A stretch of 63,022 nucleotides of DNA from Acidobacteriota bacterium (GCA_020845575.1 JADLFL010000006.1:1-63022); one strand, 5' to 3'. Counted from the stretch's first letter, positions 44,674-55,244 are shown. Numbers and translations: made by a program. The notes: a model not told the origin generated them from the letters alone.

Positions 44674-45549
44674 GTGCTGACCAACGATCGCGGACCTGTT
44701 CTCGAGTTCCAGAAGCGCACCGGCTATCTGCTGGTGGCGGCCCTGCTCGGTCATCTCCTGCTGATCTCGACGCAGGTGAGCTCGCAGCAGGGCGCCAGCG
44801 TGCTGGAGACGACGATCTTCGGGGCGTTGTCGCGGGTGCAGGCGTTCACGGGCTGGCTCACGCACGGCGTCACAGGGGCGTGGGGCAACTACGTCGCCCT
44901 GCGGCGGCACAGCGCGCGTGCAGACGCCCTGCAGTTGCAGGTAGACCGCATGGGCGTCGAGTTGCAGCACGCCAACGCGCAGGCACGTCGCACCGAGCAG
45001 CTCGAGCAACTGCTCCAGCTCCAGCGCACCGAACTCCCGGCGACGATGGCGGCGCGGGTGATCGCGGCGGATCCGGCGGCAGCGTTCAGAACGGTGACGA
45101 TCGACAAGGGCACGTCAGACGGCGTCCGTCGCGACATGGCCGTTCTCTCGCCGCTCGGGGTCGTCGGTCGCGTCATCGACGAGCCGGCCGCGCACGCGGC
45201 CAAGGTGCAGCTCATCATCGATCGCAACGCCGGTGCCGGTGCCGTGGTCGAACGCGCCAACGCCGGGGGGGTCGTCGTCGGCGGTGAAGACGAGGCGCCG
45301 CTGCGCATGGAGTACGTGTCGAACCTGGCCGACGTGGCGCCGGGCGATCTCGTGATGACGTCAGGACTCGACGGCATCTACCCGCGAGGGTTCGTCATCG
45401 GACGCATCGAGAAGGTGGAGCGCGGATCGGGCCTGTACCGGTTGATCGCCATCCGTCCGCGCGTGGACTTCTCGTCGCTCGACACGGTGTTGCTCGTGAC
45501 CGGCCCGCCGCCGGCGCCACCGGCCGCCGCGCAGGCACCCACGCCATGA
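44674..45549 (+). CDS. mreC: Rod shape-determining protein MreC
   Basis: 291 residues from GTG 44674. It has a short cytoplasmic N-terminus, one membrane span (TGYLLVAALLGHLLLISTQV), a periplasmic coiled coil (about 80-118) and the beta-domain with AARVIAADPAAAFRTVTIDKGTSDGVRRDMAVLSPLGVVGRV and GDLVMTSGLDGIYPRGFVIGRI. MreC links MreB to PBP2 and RodA. The tail is Pro/Ala-rich. The stop overlaps the mreD ATG. Confidence 0.95.
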   Translation: MLTNDRGPVLEFQKRTGYLLVAALLGHLLLISTQVSSQQGASVLETTIFGALSRVQAFTGWLTHGVTGAWGNYVALRRHSARADALQLQVDRMGVELQHANAQARRTEQLEQLLQLQRTELPATMAARVIAADPAAAFRTVTIDKGTSDGVRRDMAVLSPLGVVGRVIDEPAAHAAKVQLIIDRNAGAGAVVERANAGGVVVGGEDEAPLRMEYVSNLADVAPGDLVMTSGLDGIYPRGFVIGRIEKVERGSGLYRLIAIRPRVDFSSLDTVLLVTGPPPAPPAAAQAPTP

Positions 45550-46070
45550 CGCGCGTCGTGGTGGTGGGCCTGACGATCGTCGCGGCGCTCATGCTGCAGA
45601 CGGTGGTGGGATATCAGCTCTTCGGGCATGCGATCGCCATCGATCTCGTGCTCGTGGTGGTGGTGGCCACGGCGATCTTCTTCGGCCCGACGGCGGGACT
45701 GGTCAGCGGTACGATCGCGGGCCTGTGCCAGGACGCGCTGTCGGGAGGCGTGCTCGGCGTGGCGGGGCTGGCCAAGACGCTCGTCGGGTTCGTCGCCGGT
45801 GTGGCGGCGACGCAGTTCATCGTGAGTGGTGTGATCCCGCGCGGCGTGGTGTTCTTCGCCATGACGTGGCTCCACGGGATCTGTTTCCTGGGTCTCTACG
45901 CGATGATAGAGCGGCACGGGATCGGCCACCCCTGGCGGGAACTGCTCGTGCAGAGCCTGTTGAACGCCGTGGTCGGTGCGGTGGCCACGCGGACGCTCGA
46001 ACGGGGACCTGAGTGGTGGCGGCGCCGCCGATACACGCGCCGCGCGGAAGGACGACGGCTGATGCGCTGA
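45546..46070 (+). CDS. mreD: Rod shape-determining protein MreD
   Basis: 174 residues from ATG 45546 (ATGA overlap with mreC). It is very hydrophobic, with about five to six membrane spans. The segment FFGPTAGLVSGTIAGLCQDALSGGVLGVAGLAKTLVGFVAG is typical of MreD. The basic C-terminal tail (RRRRYTRRAEGRR) is cytoplasmic. It belongs to the elongasome and is identified mainly by position and topology, as MreD proteins are poorly conserved. Confidence 0.92.
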   Translation: MTRVVVVGLTIVAALMLQTVVGYQLFGHAIAIDLVLVVVVATAIFFGPTAGLVSGTIAGLCQDALSGGVLGVAGLAKTLVGFVAGVAATQFIVSGVIPRGVVFFAMTWLHGICFLGLYAMIERHGIGHPWRELLVQSLLNAVVGAVATRTLERGPEWWRRRRYTRRAEGRRLMR

Positions 46071-46092
46071 GGCGCAGTGCACGAGACGCGAC

Positions 46093-48012
46093 ATGCCATT
46101 CGCCGAGGAACGCCAGAACCTGCAGATCCGTCTGCGCGTGCTCCAGTGGAGCGTCGCGGCGGTGTTCCTCGCGCTCGCGACGGCATTCTGGTACTTCCAG
46201 GTGGCCCGACATCAGCAGTTCCTCGAGATGGCGGAGAACAACCACCAGCGCGCACTGCCGCTGGCTGCGCCGCGCGGGGTGCTCTTCGACAGGCGTGGCA
46301 CGGTGCTCGTCGAGAACCGCTTCGCGCTCAACATCTCGATCGTGCGCGAACAGGCCAACGACGTGACGCGTACCGCGCAGACCGTTGCGGACCTGACCGG
46401 CGTGCCGCTCGACTCCATCACCGAGGCGCTCACGCGCAGCAGTCGCCTCCCCACGTACCGGCCCACCATCGTCATTCGCGACGCCACCGAAGCGCAGGTC
46501 GCGGCGGTCGCCGCGCATCGCCTCGAACTGCCGGGCGTGATCGTCGAGAAGGTGCCGACGCGGCGCTATCCGCCGGCGTCGATGGGCGCGCATCTCATCG
46601 GCTACGTCGGTGAAGTGACCGATGCACAGCTCGCGCGACCCGAGTACAAGGACGTGCAGGGGGGCGCCGTCGTGGGACAGGCCGGCGTCGAGCAGACGTA
46701 CAACCCGCTCCTCATGGGCGTCGATGGCGCGCGGCACGTGATCGTCAACAGCCGCGGGCGCGAGATCGACGTGCTCGGAGAAGACGATGCGGTCGAAGGC
46801 CGTCGCCTGCAGCTCACGATCGACGCCGAGGTGCAGCGCGCGGCGGAGGAAGCGTTCCGGCACTACGGCTTCCGCGGATCGGCCATCGCGCTGTCGCCGT
46901 CGACGGGTGAAGTGCTGGCCCTGTCGTCGCAGCCGGCCTACGACCCGAACCTGTTCGCAGCCGGCATCAGCCGCTCGGCGTGGAACGACCTGCTGACCGA
47001 TCCGCTGAAGCCGCTCAACAACCGCGCGATTCAGGGGCGGTATGCCCCGGGATCGACGTTCAAGATCGCCATGGCCGTCGCGGGCCTCGAAGAAGGCGTC
47101 GTCACCCCCGAGACGCGCATCTTCTGCGGCGGCGGCGCCTCGTTCTACGGCCGCTACTTCAAGTGCCACAAGGCCGGCGGACACGGCTCGGTGTCGATGC
47201 GCGAGGCGCTGGAGAAGTCGTGCAACGTGTACTTCTACACGCTCGGCAACCTGCTGGGCGTGGATCGGATCCACAAGTGGGCCACGGCGCTCGGCCTTGG
47301 TGAGATGAGCGGCATCGACCTGCCGCACGAGACGCAGGGCATCATGCCGTCCACGGCGTGGAAGAAGCAGCGCACGGGTGAGAAGTGGTACGCGGGCGAG
47401 ACGATTTCGGTGGCGATCGGCCAGGGCCAGGTGTCTGTCACGCCCATCTCGCTCGCGGTGATGATGGCGTCGGTGGCCAACGGCGGCACGCGTGTCGTGC
47501 CGCATCTGGTCAGCGCCGTGGACAACGGCAAGGGCTGGGAGCGGCTGCCGCCGCCCGAAGGGCAGCACGATCTGCATGTGTCGCCCGAGCACATCGACGT
47601 CGTGCGCGAAGGGCTGTGGCGGGTCGTCAACGGCGCCGGGACCGGCGCACGCGCGCGCATCGTGGGCTACGACGTGGGCGGCAAGACAGGTACGGCGCAG
47701 GTCATCTCGAACCAGGGTCGGGCGCGCGCGCGCGGCTCGCGCGACCTGCGCGATCACGGGTGGTTCGTCTTCTTCGCGCCGGCCGACAAGCCCACGATCG
47801 CCGGCGTCGTCTTCGCCGAACACGCCGAACACGGTTCGTCGGCCGCGCCCATCGCGAAGTACATGATGGAGACCTGGTTCGCCAGGCAGGAAGGGCGTGC
47901 GCTTCCGACGCTTGCGCCAGTGCCCGGACAGCCCGCCGCTCCTCAGGCTCCCGCTGTGGCGACAGTCGCCCGGACCGCCACACCGATCCGCACAGACGGA
48001 GGTGCCCCATGA
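46093..48012 (+). CDS. mrdA: Penicillin-binding protein 2 (peptidoglycan transpeptidase)
   Basis: 639 residues from ATG 46093. A single N-terminal span (LQWSVAAVFLALATAFWYFQV) precedes the PBP dimerisation domain (RGVLFDRRGTVLVENRFALNISI) and the transpeptidase with catalytic GSTFK (serine near 321), SCN (KSCNVYFYTLGN, near 376) and KTGTAQ (near 531). It cross-links lateral-wall peptidoglycan with RodA. The last ~30 residues are Ala/Pro-rich. No clear ribosome site is seen, but it follows mreD by 22 bp within the operon. Confidence 0.96.
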   Translation: MPFAEERQNLQIRLRVLQWSVAAVFLALATAFWYFQVARHQQFLEMAENNHQRALPLAAPRGVLFDRRGTVLVENRFALNISIVREQANDVTRTAQTVADLTGVPLDSITEALTRSSRLPTYRPTIVIRDATEAQVAAVAAHRLELPGVIVEKVPTRRYPPASMGAHLIGYVGEVTDAQLARPEYKDVQGGAVVGQAGVEQTYNPLLMGVDGARHVIVNSRGREIDVLGEDDAVEGRRLQLTIDAEVQRAAEEAFRHYGFRGSAIALSPSTGEVLALSSQPAYDPNLFAAGISRSAWNDLLTDPLKPLNNRAIQGRYAPGSTFKIAMAVAGLEEGVVTPETRIFCGGGASFYGRYFKCHKAGGHGSVSMREALEKSCNVYFYTLGNLLGVDRIHKWATALGLGEMSGIDLPHETQGIMPSTAWKKQRTGEKWYAGETISVAIGQGQVSVTPISLAVMMASVANGGTRVVPHLVSAVDNGKGWERLPPPEGQHDLHVSPEHIDVVREGLWRVVNGAGTGARARIVGYDVGGKTGTAQVISNQGRARARGSRDLRDHGWFVFFAPADKPTIAGVVFAEHAEHGSSAAPIAKYMMETWFARQEGRALPTLAPVPGQPAAPQAPAVATVARTATPIRTDGGAP

Positions 48013-48047
48013 TGGCGTGCCTGCCCGGTGCTCGACCGTGTGTCCTG

Positions 48048-48083
48048 CCGGGTTGCCGGTTGCCGGTTGCCGGTTGCCGGCCG
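48048..48083. repeat. Heptamer array, mrdA-rodA gap
   Basis: CCGGGTTG (one extra base), three exact CCGGTTG and CCGGCCG run from 48048 to 48083 within the 81-bp gap between mrdA and rodA. Confidence 0.88.
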
Positions 48084-48093
48084 AGAGCCCCCC

Positions 48094-49194
48094 ATGTTTG
48101 AGCAGCGGCTGTACCGCCATCTCGACTGGAGCCTGCTGGCCGCCGTCGTCACGCTCTGCCTGATGGGGCTCGTGATGATCTACAGCACCACGTACGACCC
48201 GATCCGGGATCGCGTGGGGCGCGAGTTCTACACGCAGTTGTCGGCGATGGGCATCGGGCTCGCCGTGATGACCTGCGTGCTCTTCATCGACTACCGCACG
48301 CTCACGGGGTACGCGCCCGTCGTCTACGGCGCCGTGGCGGTGCTGCTGCTGTACGTGCTCTACTTCGGCGTCGTGGCCGGCGGGTCGCGACGCTGGATCT
48401 CCCTCGTCGCGTTCAACCTCCAGCCGTCGGAGTTCGCCAAGGCGGGGCTGGCCCTGTTGCTGGCGTCCTGGTTCGGCCAGGAAAAGCTCTCCGCGCTGCG
48501 CCTCGGCGATCTCGCGGCGGCAGGCGGCCTTCTCTTCCTTCTCTTCCTCCTCATCGCGCGGCAACCCGACCTGGGTTCCGCGATGACGCTGCTGCCGGTC
48601 CTCGGCGGCATCGCCTATGCAGCCGGACTGCGCCTGAAACTCATCGGGTACGCGGTCCTCCTGTGTGTGCTCCTGGCGCCCGTGGCGTGGTTCTACGGGC
48701 TGCAGGAGTATCAGAAGTCGCGCGTCGTCACGTTCCTGGACCCTTCGCAGGATGCCCGCGGGGCGGGGTATCAGCAGATCCAGGCGCGCATCACCGTGGG
48801 GTCTGGCGGCCTCGCAGGCAAGGGGTTCCTCAACGGGACGCAGGGGCAGTACAAGTTCCTGCCCGTCGCCCATAACGACTTCGTCTACTCCGTGCTCGCC
48901 GAAGAGCACGGGTTCATCGGCGTGCTCGCCACGCTGGGACTGTATCTGTTCGTGCTGATCCGCTCGCTCGACGCGGCGCGGCTCGCGCGCGATCGCATCG
49001 GGGCCTACCTCGTGGTGGGCCTCGTCTCGTGTTTTGCCTTCCAGGTGATCTACAACATCGCCATGTCGGCCGGCCTGGCGCCGGTCAAGGGGCTCACTCT
49101 GCCCCTGATGAGTTATGGCGGGTCGTCGATCATCGCCACGCTCATGAGTTTCGGCCTCATCCTCAACGTGAGGATGCGGCGGTTCGCGAATTGA
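48094..49194 (+). CDS. rodA: Peptidoglycan glycosyltransferase RodA (SEDS family)
   Basis: 366 residues from ATG 48094; an upstream in-frame ATG at 48028 would translate through the heptamer array and is not preferred. About ten membrane spans are seen. SEDS hallmarks are GGSRRWISLVAFNLQPSEFAKAGL, ARQPDLGSAMTLLPV and the C-terminal LPLMSYGGSSIIATLMSFGLILNV. RodA polymerises glycan strands with PBP2, encoded just upstream. No Shine-Dalgarno sequence is evident. Confidence 0.96.
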   Translation: MFEQRLYRHLDWSLLAAVVTLCLMGLVMIYSTTYDPIRDRVGREFYTQLSAMGIGLAVMTCVLFIDYRTLTGYAPVVYGAVAVLLLYVLYFGVVAGGSRRWISLVAFNLQPSEFAKAGLALLLASWFGQEKLSALRLGDLAAAGGLLFLLFLLIARQPDLGSAMTLLPVLGGIAYAAGLRLKLIGYAVLLCVLLAPVAWFYGLQEYQKSRVVTFLDPSQDARGAGYQQIQARITVGSGGLAGKGFLNGTQGQYKFLPVAHNDFVYSVLAEEHGFIGVLATLGLYLFVLIRSLDAARLARDRIGAYLVVGLVSCFAFQVIYNIAMSAGLAPVKGLTLPLMSYGGSSIIATLMSFGLILNVRMRRFAN

Positions 49195-49320
49195 TGGTGA
49201 CGGCTCCTGCCTTCGTCGTATGGCGCATGGTGCTGCGACTGCTCGGAGCGACCTTCGGGTCGCGAGCGCCGCATGCGCCCGCCCGCGACGGGGCGGGCGA
49301 CCGCACCGGGAGCCTGCTGC

Positions 49321-50961
<1,641 letters not shown>

Positions 50962-51006
50962 GCAGGGGGCCGCCAGTGGCTGAGCTCCCAGGTCCGTCTG
51001 TTCCTG

Positions 51007-51032
51007 TATACTGCCGACTGGAGCTCAGGAGG
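51007..51032 (+). promoter_or_regulatory. Promoter -10 and ribosome site of small secreted protein
   Basis: TATACT (51007-51012) is followed by a ~20-base leader with a full AGGAGG (51027-51032), six bases before the ATG. Confidence 0.65.
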
Positions 51033-51038
51033 CTACTG

Positions 51039-51533
51039 ATGACGCGTAGAATGACGGCTGGACTGACGAGCGTGGTGGCGGCAAGTGCGATGGCGCTCGT
51101 GGCGACGACGGCTCCCCTGGCGGCCCAGCACAAGGCACCGAATGCGCAGCCTGCCACGGCTGCTGCTGATACGTCAGCACTTCCTGTCGGGACCACGTCG
51201 CTCGGCACGGTACGCCTGACCCGCAGCGTGAAGGCCAATGGCGAGGCCCTGCCGGCCGGCAGCTATCAGCTGCGGCTGACGGGCGAGGAACCGCCGGCCC
51301 CCACCGGGGCGACCAAGCCGTACGAGCGCTGGGTGGAATTCGTGCGTGGCGGCAGGGTCGTCGGCCGCGAGGTCGTGAGTGTGGTGCCTGCCAGCGAGAT
51401 CAAGAACGTCTCGAAGGGCGGCGCGCCGGCGCCAGGCCAGTCGAAGGTGGAACTGCTCCGGGGTGACGATTACCTGCGCGTGTGGGTCAACCGGGGCGGC
51501 ACGCACTACCTGGTCCACCTCGCCACGGCGTAA
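51039..51533 (+). CDS. Small secreted protein of unknown function
   Basis: 164 residues from ATG 51039 with a clear signal peptide (LTSVVAASAMALVATTAPLAAQ). The mature part has a single beta-rich domain with GTVRLTRSVKANGEALPAGSYQLRLTGEEP and LLRGDDYLRVWVNRGGTHYLVHLA, a pattern seen in uncharacterised acidobacterial exported proteins. No catalytic residues can be named. Good promoter, perfect ribosome site and a strong terminator make it a stand-alone, probably well-expressed gene. Confidence 0.85.
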   Translation: MTRRMTAGLTSVVAASAMALVATTAPLAAQHKAPNAQPATAAADTSALPVGTTSLGTVRLTRSVKANGEALPAGSYQLRLTGEEPPAPTGATKPYERWVEFVRGGRVVGREVVSVVPASEIKNVSKGGAPAPGQSKVELLRGDDYLRVWVNRGGTHYLVHLATA

Positions 51534-51557
51534 GCGGGTTCGCAGACCGAAATAGGA

Positions 51558-51590
51558 AAGGGCCGCCTCGTCAAGGCGGCCCTTCGTGTT
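51558..51590 (+). terminator. Terminator between convergent genes
   Basis: AAGGGCCGCCT (51558-51568) pairs with AGGCGGCCCTT (51574-51584) over 11 bp with a five-base loop, followed by CGTGTTT on the plus strand and TTCCTATTT on the minus strand. It can serve both convergent transcripts. Confidence 0.8.
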
Positions 51591-51607
51591 TCTGGCGGGC
51601 CCGGCTT

Positions 51608-52774
51608 CTACTTCTGTTCGTTCCCCGCTCTGACCACGCGGATGTTGCCGGCAAAGGAACTGAGGTCGAAGAAAGCCGAGGCGTCGCCGACGCTGCCGCG
51701 GACGTAGTGACGGCCGGGAGCAGCCGGCTCGGTGGGGATGTCGCTCCTGACGTCACCCTTGACGGTGGCGGCTTCGAATTCGAACCCCCCGCGTCCGGGC
51801 GCCACGACGACGATGATGTTGCCGCCGTGGGTCTTGATTTCGTAGCGGCCGGCTGCACGCGGGATCGCGTCGAACTCCACGTTGCCCGAGATCGTGCTCA
51901 CCGACGCGCGATCCGACGACGAACCCGTGACGCGGACGTTCCCCGTCACCGAGCCGAGCGTGAGGGACGTGGCCTTCACCCCCGATGCCGTGACGTTGCC
52001 GCTCACCGACTGCAGATTCGCTTCGCCCGCCACGGTGCTCCGTGACAGCGCCACGTCGCCGGACATGCTGCGCAGCAGCCTGACGCGCGACAGCGCTTCG
52101 CCGAGTACGTCGCCTGCCATCGCCACCACGTGGACGTCGCCGGCGACGTTGGACAGCACGACGTTGCCCTGGACGTTGCGCAAGTCCAGCGCCGTGCCGG
52201 CCGGCAGCGCGATTTCGTAGTCGGTCCGTACGCGGACACGCCCGTTGGACGGCGTGGTGCCGCGCGGCGGCAGCGCCGTTCGCACGGCCACGCGATTGGC
52301 GTGCGAGGTCACGTCGACCGAGAGGGACTCGAGCAGCGCCTGGACGTCCGGCCCGCGTCCCTGCACGCGGCGCACGACCGACAGGCGTCCTTCGCGTCCC
52401 TTGCCGCCCACCACCACCACGTCGCCGAGCGTGTTGACCAGGTCCAGCGTGATGCCGTCGCCGCCCGTGAACGCGCGCACGATCGTATCGCCGTCAGACC
52501 AGTGGACGCGTTCGGCGTCGCGTCTGACGTCGCGCTCGCGCTGCGCCTCGCGCTGCGCTTCACGCCTGGCCTCGCGTTCGCGCTGCTGCTGGTCGCGTGG
52601 TGCGGCGGCCGTGCGCGTTGGCGGTGTCGGTGACACAGGTGCGGCAGGAGCCGCCGGCTGCACGAGAGCCAGCGGGTCGTTCCAGAGCGGGGCGGCAGCC
52701 CCCGGACGTGGCGGCACGGCCGCCAGTACGCTCGCACACATCACTCCACGCCAGATCCCGTTCATCGTCGTCAT
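51608..52774 (-). CDS. Secreted DUF4097-like beta-repeat protein
   Basis: 388 residues from ATG 52774, overlapping the anti-sigma stop (ATGA). After a signal peptide (about 1-28) and a Pro/Ala region comes a short, highly charged R/E/Q stretch (about 62-90). Then follows a parallel beta-repeat domain with recurring G(N/D)V units: LRNVQGNVVLSNVAGDVHVVAMAGDVLGEA, LRSMSGDVALSRSTVAGEANLQSVSGNVTASGV and LTLGSVTGNVRV. This is the DUF4097/putative adhesin pattern often found beside anti-sigma or PspC genes. It is presumably exported and controlled by the sigma/anti-sigma pair upstream; its molecular role is unknown. Confidence 0.82.
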   Translation of the reverse strand: MTTMNGIWRGVMCASVLAAVPPRPGAAAPLWNDPLALVQPAAPAAPVSPTPPTRTAAAPRDQQQREREARREAQREAQRERDVRRDAERVHWSDGDTIVRAFTGGDGITLDLVNTLGDVVVVGGKGREGRLSVVRRVQGRGPDVQALLESLSVDVTSHANRVAVRTALPPRGTTPSNGRVRVRTDYEIALPAGTALDLRNVQGNVVLSNVAGDVHVVAMAGDVLGEALSRVRLLRSMSGDVALSRSTVAGEANLQSVSGNVTASGVKATSLTLGSVTGNVRVTGSSSDRASVSTISGNVEFDAIPRAAGRYEIKTHGGNIIVVVAPGRGGFEFEAATVKGDVRSDIPTEPAAPGRHYVRGSVGDASAFFDLSSFAGNIRVVRAGNEQK

Positions 52775-53523
52775 CCCTTGTTCAACCCCGAGGCAATGGC
52801 CGTTGCGCCGGCCGGGTTGCCTTTGCGCATCTCGTTCATCAGCGCAATCGTGTCCTGCAGCAACGCCACCTTGCGGCGGAAGGCATCGAACAGGCTCTGC
52901 TGCGCCAGTTGGCTCTGCGGATCGGTGCGCAACGCCTGTCGGCTCTCGTCGATCGCGCTGTCGATCACGGCAAGACTCCGGCGCAGCGTCGCCATCATCG
53001 CCGGATCGAGTGGCGACTCGCTCTCGTTGGCGATGCGTTCGAGGCCCGCGATCGCGTTCTCGTAGTGCCGTGCGGCCAGATCGAGCTCGCCTTCGATCGA
53101 CGTCACGAGATCGGCCGGCGAATCGCCGCTCGAACGTGCCATCCCCGTGTCGGCAGGTGTCGTCCCGAGCGAATGCCGCAGCACCAGCAACGAGCCGGCG
53201 ACGATGAGCACGAGCATGGCGGCCATGGCCAGCCAGCGCCACGCGAGTCCCCTGGATCTCGCGTCGTGCTCGGGTGTCGCCGGTGCCGCGCGCTGGAATG
53301 CCGGATCCGCGGTGAGCTGCGCCGCAATGCGATCCCATGACTGAGGTGAGGGACCTTCGGTGCCGATGAGGCGCAGTTCCGCCTGGAGTCGCCGGGCGTC
53401 GGCCATGAGCTGCGCGCAGTCGACGCACGTGGTGAGGTGCACGTCGAGCGCCGCGACCTCGTCGCGGCCAAGCGCCCCGATCATCTGTGCGTCTATCGCC
53501 TGCCTGGCGTCCTGGCAGTTCAC
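52771..53523 (-). CDS. Anti-sigma factor with zinc-finger (ZAS-like) domain
   Basis: 250 residues from GTG 53523, overlapping the sigma gene stop (GTGA). The N-terminal NCQDARQAIDAQMIGALGRDEVAALDVHLTTCVDCAQLM contains the Hx3Cx2C zinc-anti-sigma motif. One membrane span (WLAMAAMLVLIVAGSLLVL, about 108-126) leads to a periplasmic helical domain. It is expected to hold the co-encoded ECF sigma factor at the membrane and release it on an envelope signal. Its stop overlaps the DUF4097-like gene start. Confidence 0.9.
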   Translation of the reverse strand: MNCQDARQAIDAQMIGALGRDEVAALDVHLTTCVDCAQLMADARRLQAELRLIGTEGPSPQSWDRIAAQLTADPAFQRAAPATPEHDARSRGLAWRWLAMAAMLVLIVAGSLLVLRHSLGTTPADTGMARSSGDSPADLVTSIEGELDLAARHYENAIAGLERIANESESPLDPAMMATLRRSLAVIDSAIDESRQALRTDPQSQLAQQSLFDAFRRKVALLQDTIALMNEMRKGNPAGATAIASGLNKG

Positions 53524-54086
53524 TGACGTGCTCCTCCCACGCGCGCGCGGCCGAGCAGGCCCCGGAGGCGCGCGCGCGCCTTGTGGACCTGCGACTTCGA
53601 CGTGCCTTCTGCAATGCCCAGCATCGATGCGATCTCCCGATGCTCGAAGCCCTCCACGTCGTGCAGCAGGAAGGCGGCCCGACAGCCCGGAGGGAGCGTC
53701 TTCAACGCACGCTCGAGCTCGAGTCGATCCAGCACGCCGGTGGCCGTGTGCGTCGTGGCCGCGACGGGCGGCAGGTCGTCGTTCAGCCAGTCGGTCTGCT
53801 GGTCGTTGCGCCGTGCCTTGCTGCGCAGGCGGTCGAGACAGGCGTTGACGCCAAGCCGGTACAGCCACGTGCCGAGCGACGAGTCGCCCTTGAACGACGT
53901 CATCTTGCGAAAGGCGAGCAGGAAGATCTCCTGCAGCATGTCCTCGGCGTCCTCCGCCTGCCCGAGCATGCGATAGGCGACGGCATACAGCCTGACGCTG
54001 TGGACCCGATGGATCTCCTCGAATGCCGCCAGGTCCCCCGCGCGGCATCGAGCGGCGAGCCGCATGTCGGCGGCATGACTCGTCAC
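53520..54086 (-). CDS. ECF-type RNA polymerase sigma factor
   Basis: 188 residues from GTG 54086, which overlaps the preceding alkyltransferase-like gene stop (GTGA); ATG 54065 is an alternative start. Region 2 (GDLAAFEEIHRVHSVRLYAVAYRMLGQAEDAEDMLQEIFLLAFRKMTSFKGDSSLGTWLYRLGVNACLDRLR) and region 4 (RALKTLPPGCRAAFLLHDVEGFEHREIASMLGIAEGTSKSQVHKARARLRGLL) are complete. Its partner anti-sigma lies directly downstream. ECF factors often activate their own operon; no matching -35/-10 pair could be picked out by eye. Confidence 0.94.
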   Translation of the reverse strand: MTSHAADMRLAARCRAGDLAAFEEIHRVHSVRLYAVAYRMLGQAEDAEDMLQEIFLLAFRKMTSFKGDSSLGTWLYRLGVNACLDRLRSKARRNDQQTDWLNDDLPPVAATTHTATGVLDRLELERALKTLPPGCRAAFLLHDVEGFEHREIASMLGIAEGTSKSQVHKARARLRGLLGRARVGGARQ

Positions 54087-54436
54087 TGGCTCTTTGACGG
54101 CAGGACGGGCCGACAGGTTGCCGGCCCCATTCTCACCTTGGCGAACTCGCGGATGCGGCGGCCGACGACGACGACCCCCTCGGCACGGAGGAGAGCGGCC
54201 TTCTCCGACTGGTGGCCGCCGTAACCGCCGAGCGCACCGCCCGCAGCCACCACGCGGTGGGCCGGCAGCCGGCGCGGGCCGCTCGTGGCCATCAGCGTGC
54301 CCACCGCACGTGCGGCGCCCGGACGTCCTGCCGCCTCGGCCACATCGCCGTACGTCGCCACGCGTCCGGAGGGGATGGCCCGCACAACGGCATACACGCG
54401 GTCGGCGAACGACGAGGGGCGCGACTGATGCGTCAC
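54083..54436 (-). CDS. Alkyltransferase-like (ATL) DNA-binding protein, Ala in place of the reactive Cys
   Basis: 117 residues from GTG 54436. The MGMT C-terminal domain is clear: FADRVYAVVRAIPSGRVATYGDVAEAAGRPGAARAVGTLM with the arginine finger, then PAHRVVAAGGALGGYGG and SEKAALLRAEGV. The active-site PCHR of O6-alkylguanine transferases reads PAHR, so alkyl transfer is not possible. ATL proteins bind O6-alkylguanine and pass the damage to nucleotide excision repair; Ala variants are known alongside the commoner Trp. The last ~20 residues are extra. The stop overlaps the ECF sigma start, an unusual coupling of damage recognition and envelope-type signalling. Confidence 0.9.
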   Translation of the reverse strand: MTHQSRPSSFADRVYAVVRAIPSGRVATYGDVAEAAGRPGAARAVGTLMATSGPRRLPAHRVVAAGGALGGYGGHQSEKAALLRAEGVVVVGRRIREFAKVRMGPATCRPVLPSKSQ

Positions 54437-54452
54437 GTGCGGAGATCGGCCA

Positions 54453-55244
54453 TCAGAAGACGAACGCCACCTTCACGCGGACCTGAGCTCCGCCGAGATC
54501 CGTTTCGCCGTAATGAGCCGAGACGCCTGCAGATCCGATGGCGTCGGGCACCCAGCGGTAGAGGACATCGGCAGTGGCGCTGATGTGGCGTCCGAAGGGC
54601 AGCTCCACGCCGCCGAGCACGTGATAGCTGCCGAACGAGTCGCTGACGTTCTCGCTCCCGTCGGCAAATTCCGACGTCTCCTCGTACTGCAGGACGCCGA
54701 AGCCACCGCCCGCGAACGGGACGGGCCGCCAGGGCGTCCTTCCCGTCGAGCCGACCTTCGGCCGCGTCGTGAACCGCCAACCGATCGACACGTCGATGGG
54801 GCGCGCCGTCACCGTCACGGGGATGCCGAGGTCGAAGCGCTCGCCCGACGCGGTGAGGAACACGCGCGACCCGTCGGCCTCGAACTGCGACACGCTGACG
54901 TCGACGAACAGGTGCCTGCCGAGCAGGACGCCGGCGCCGCCGCCGAACGTCGGGCCGCTCGACTTGCCGAGGACCGCCGAGAGACTGTCTGCCGCCGTGA
55001 AGGACTGGGTGCCGAACAACGCGAAGACGCGCGGCCTGAACGACGGCTCGCGCTTCGGTGCGGGCGCCACCGCCTCATCGGCCTCGTCGGTGTCGTCGAT
55101 GATGCCCGGCTCGACTGGCTCGTCCGCGGACCGCGGCCTGTCTACCGCGGGCGGCCGCGGGGCAGCGTCCTGGGCGTGCACGGGCGCCGCCACCAGCGCG
55201 ACGGCCAGCAGTGACAGCGAGGCGAGGAGGTGACGTCCGCTCAT
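54453..55244 (-). CDS. Outer-membrane beta-barrel protein (OmpW/porin-like)
   Basis: 263 residues from ATG 55244, overlapping the subtilase stop (ATGA). Signal peptide LLASLSLLAVALVAAPVHAQ, then an acidic/Pro-rich stretch (about 28-65) and a beta-barrel domain with alternating strands (FALFGTQSFTA, GPTFGGGAGVLLGRHLFVDVSVSQFE, PVPFAGGGFGVLQY, YHVLGGVELPFG, TADVLYRWVP) ending in the aromatic residue of VRVKVAFVF, the usual outer-membrane assembly signal. Specific transport cannot be assigned. It lies 16 bp before the ATL gene. Confidence 0.85.
   Translation of the reverse strand: MSGRHLLASLSLLAVALVAAPVHAQDAAPRPPAVDRPRSADEPVEPGIIDDTDEADEAVAPAPKREPSFRPRVFALFGTQSFTAADSLSAVLGKSSGPTFGGGAGVLLGRHLFVDVSVSQFEADGSRVFLTASGERFDLGIPVTVTARPIDVSIGWRFTTRPKVGSTGRTPWRPVPFAGGGFGVLQYEETSEFADGSENVSDSFGSYHVLGGVELPFGRHISATADVLYRWVPDAIGSAGVSAHYGETDLGGAQVRVKVAFVF

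Noticed and set aside
48028..48093. Longer rodA start at ATG 48028
   Set aside because: It would translate the heptamer array as CRVAGCRLPVAG and lacks a ribosome site; the SEDS N-terminus begins at ATG 48094.
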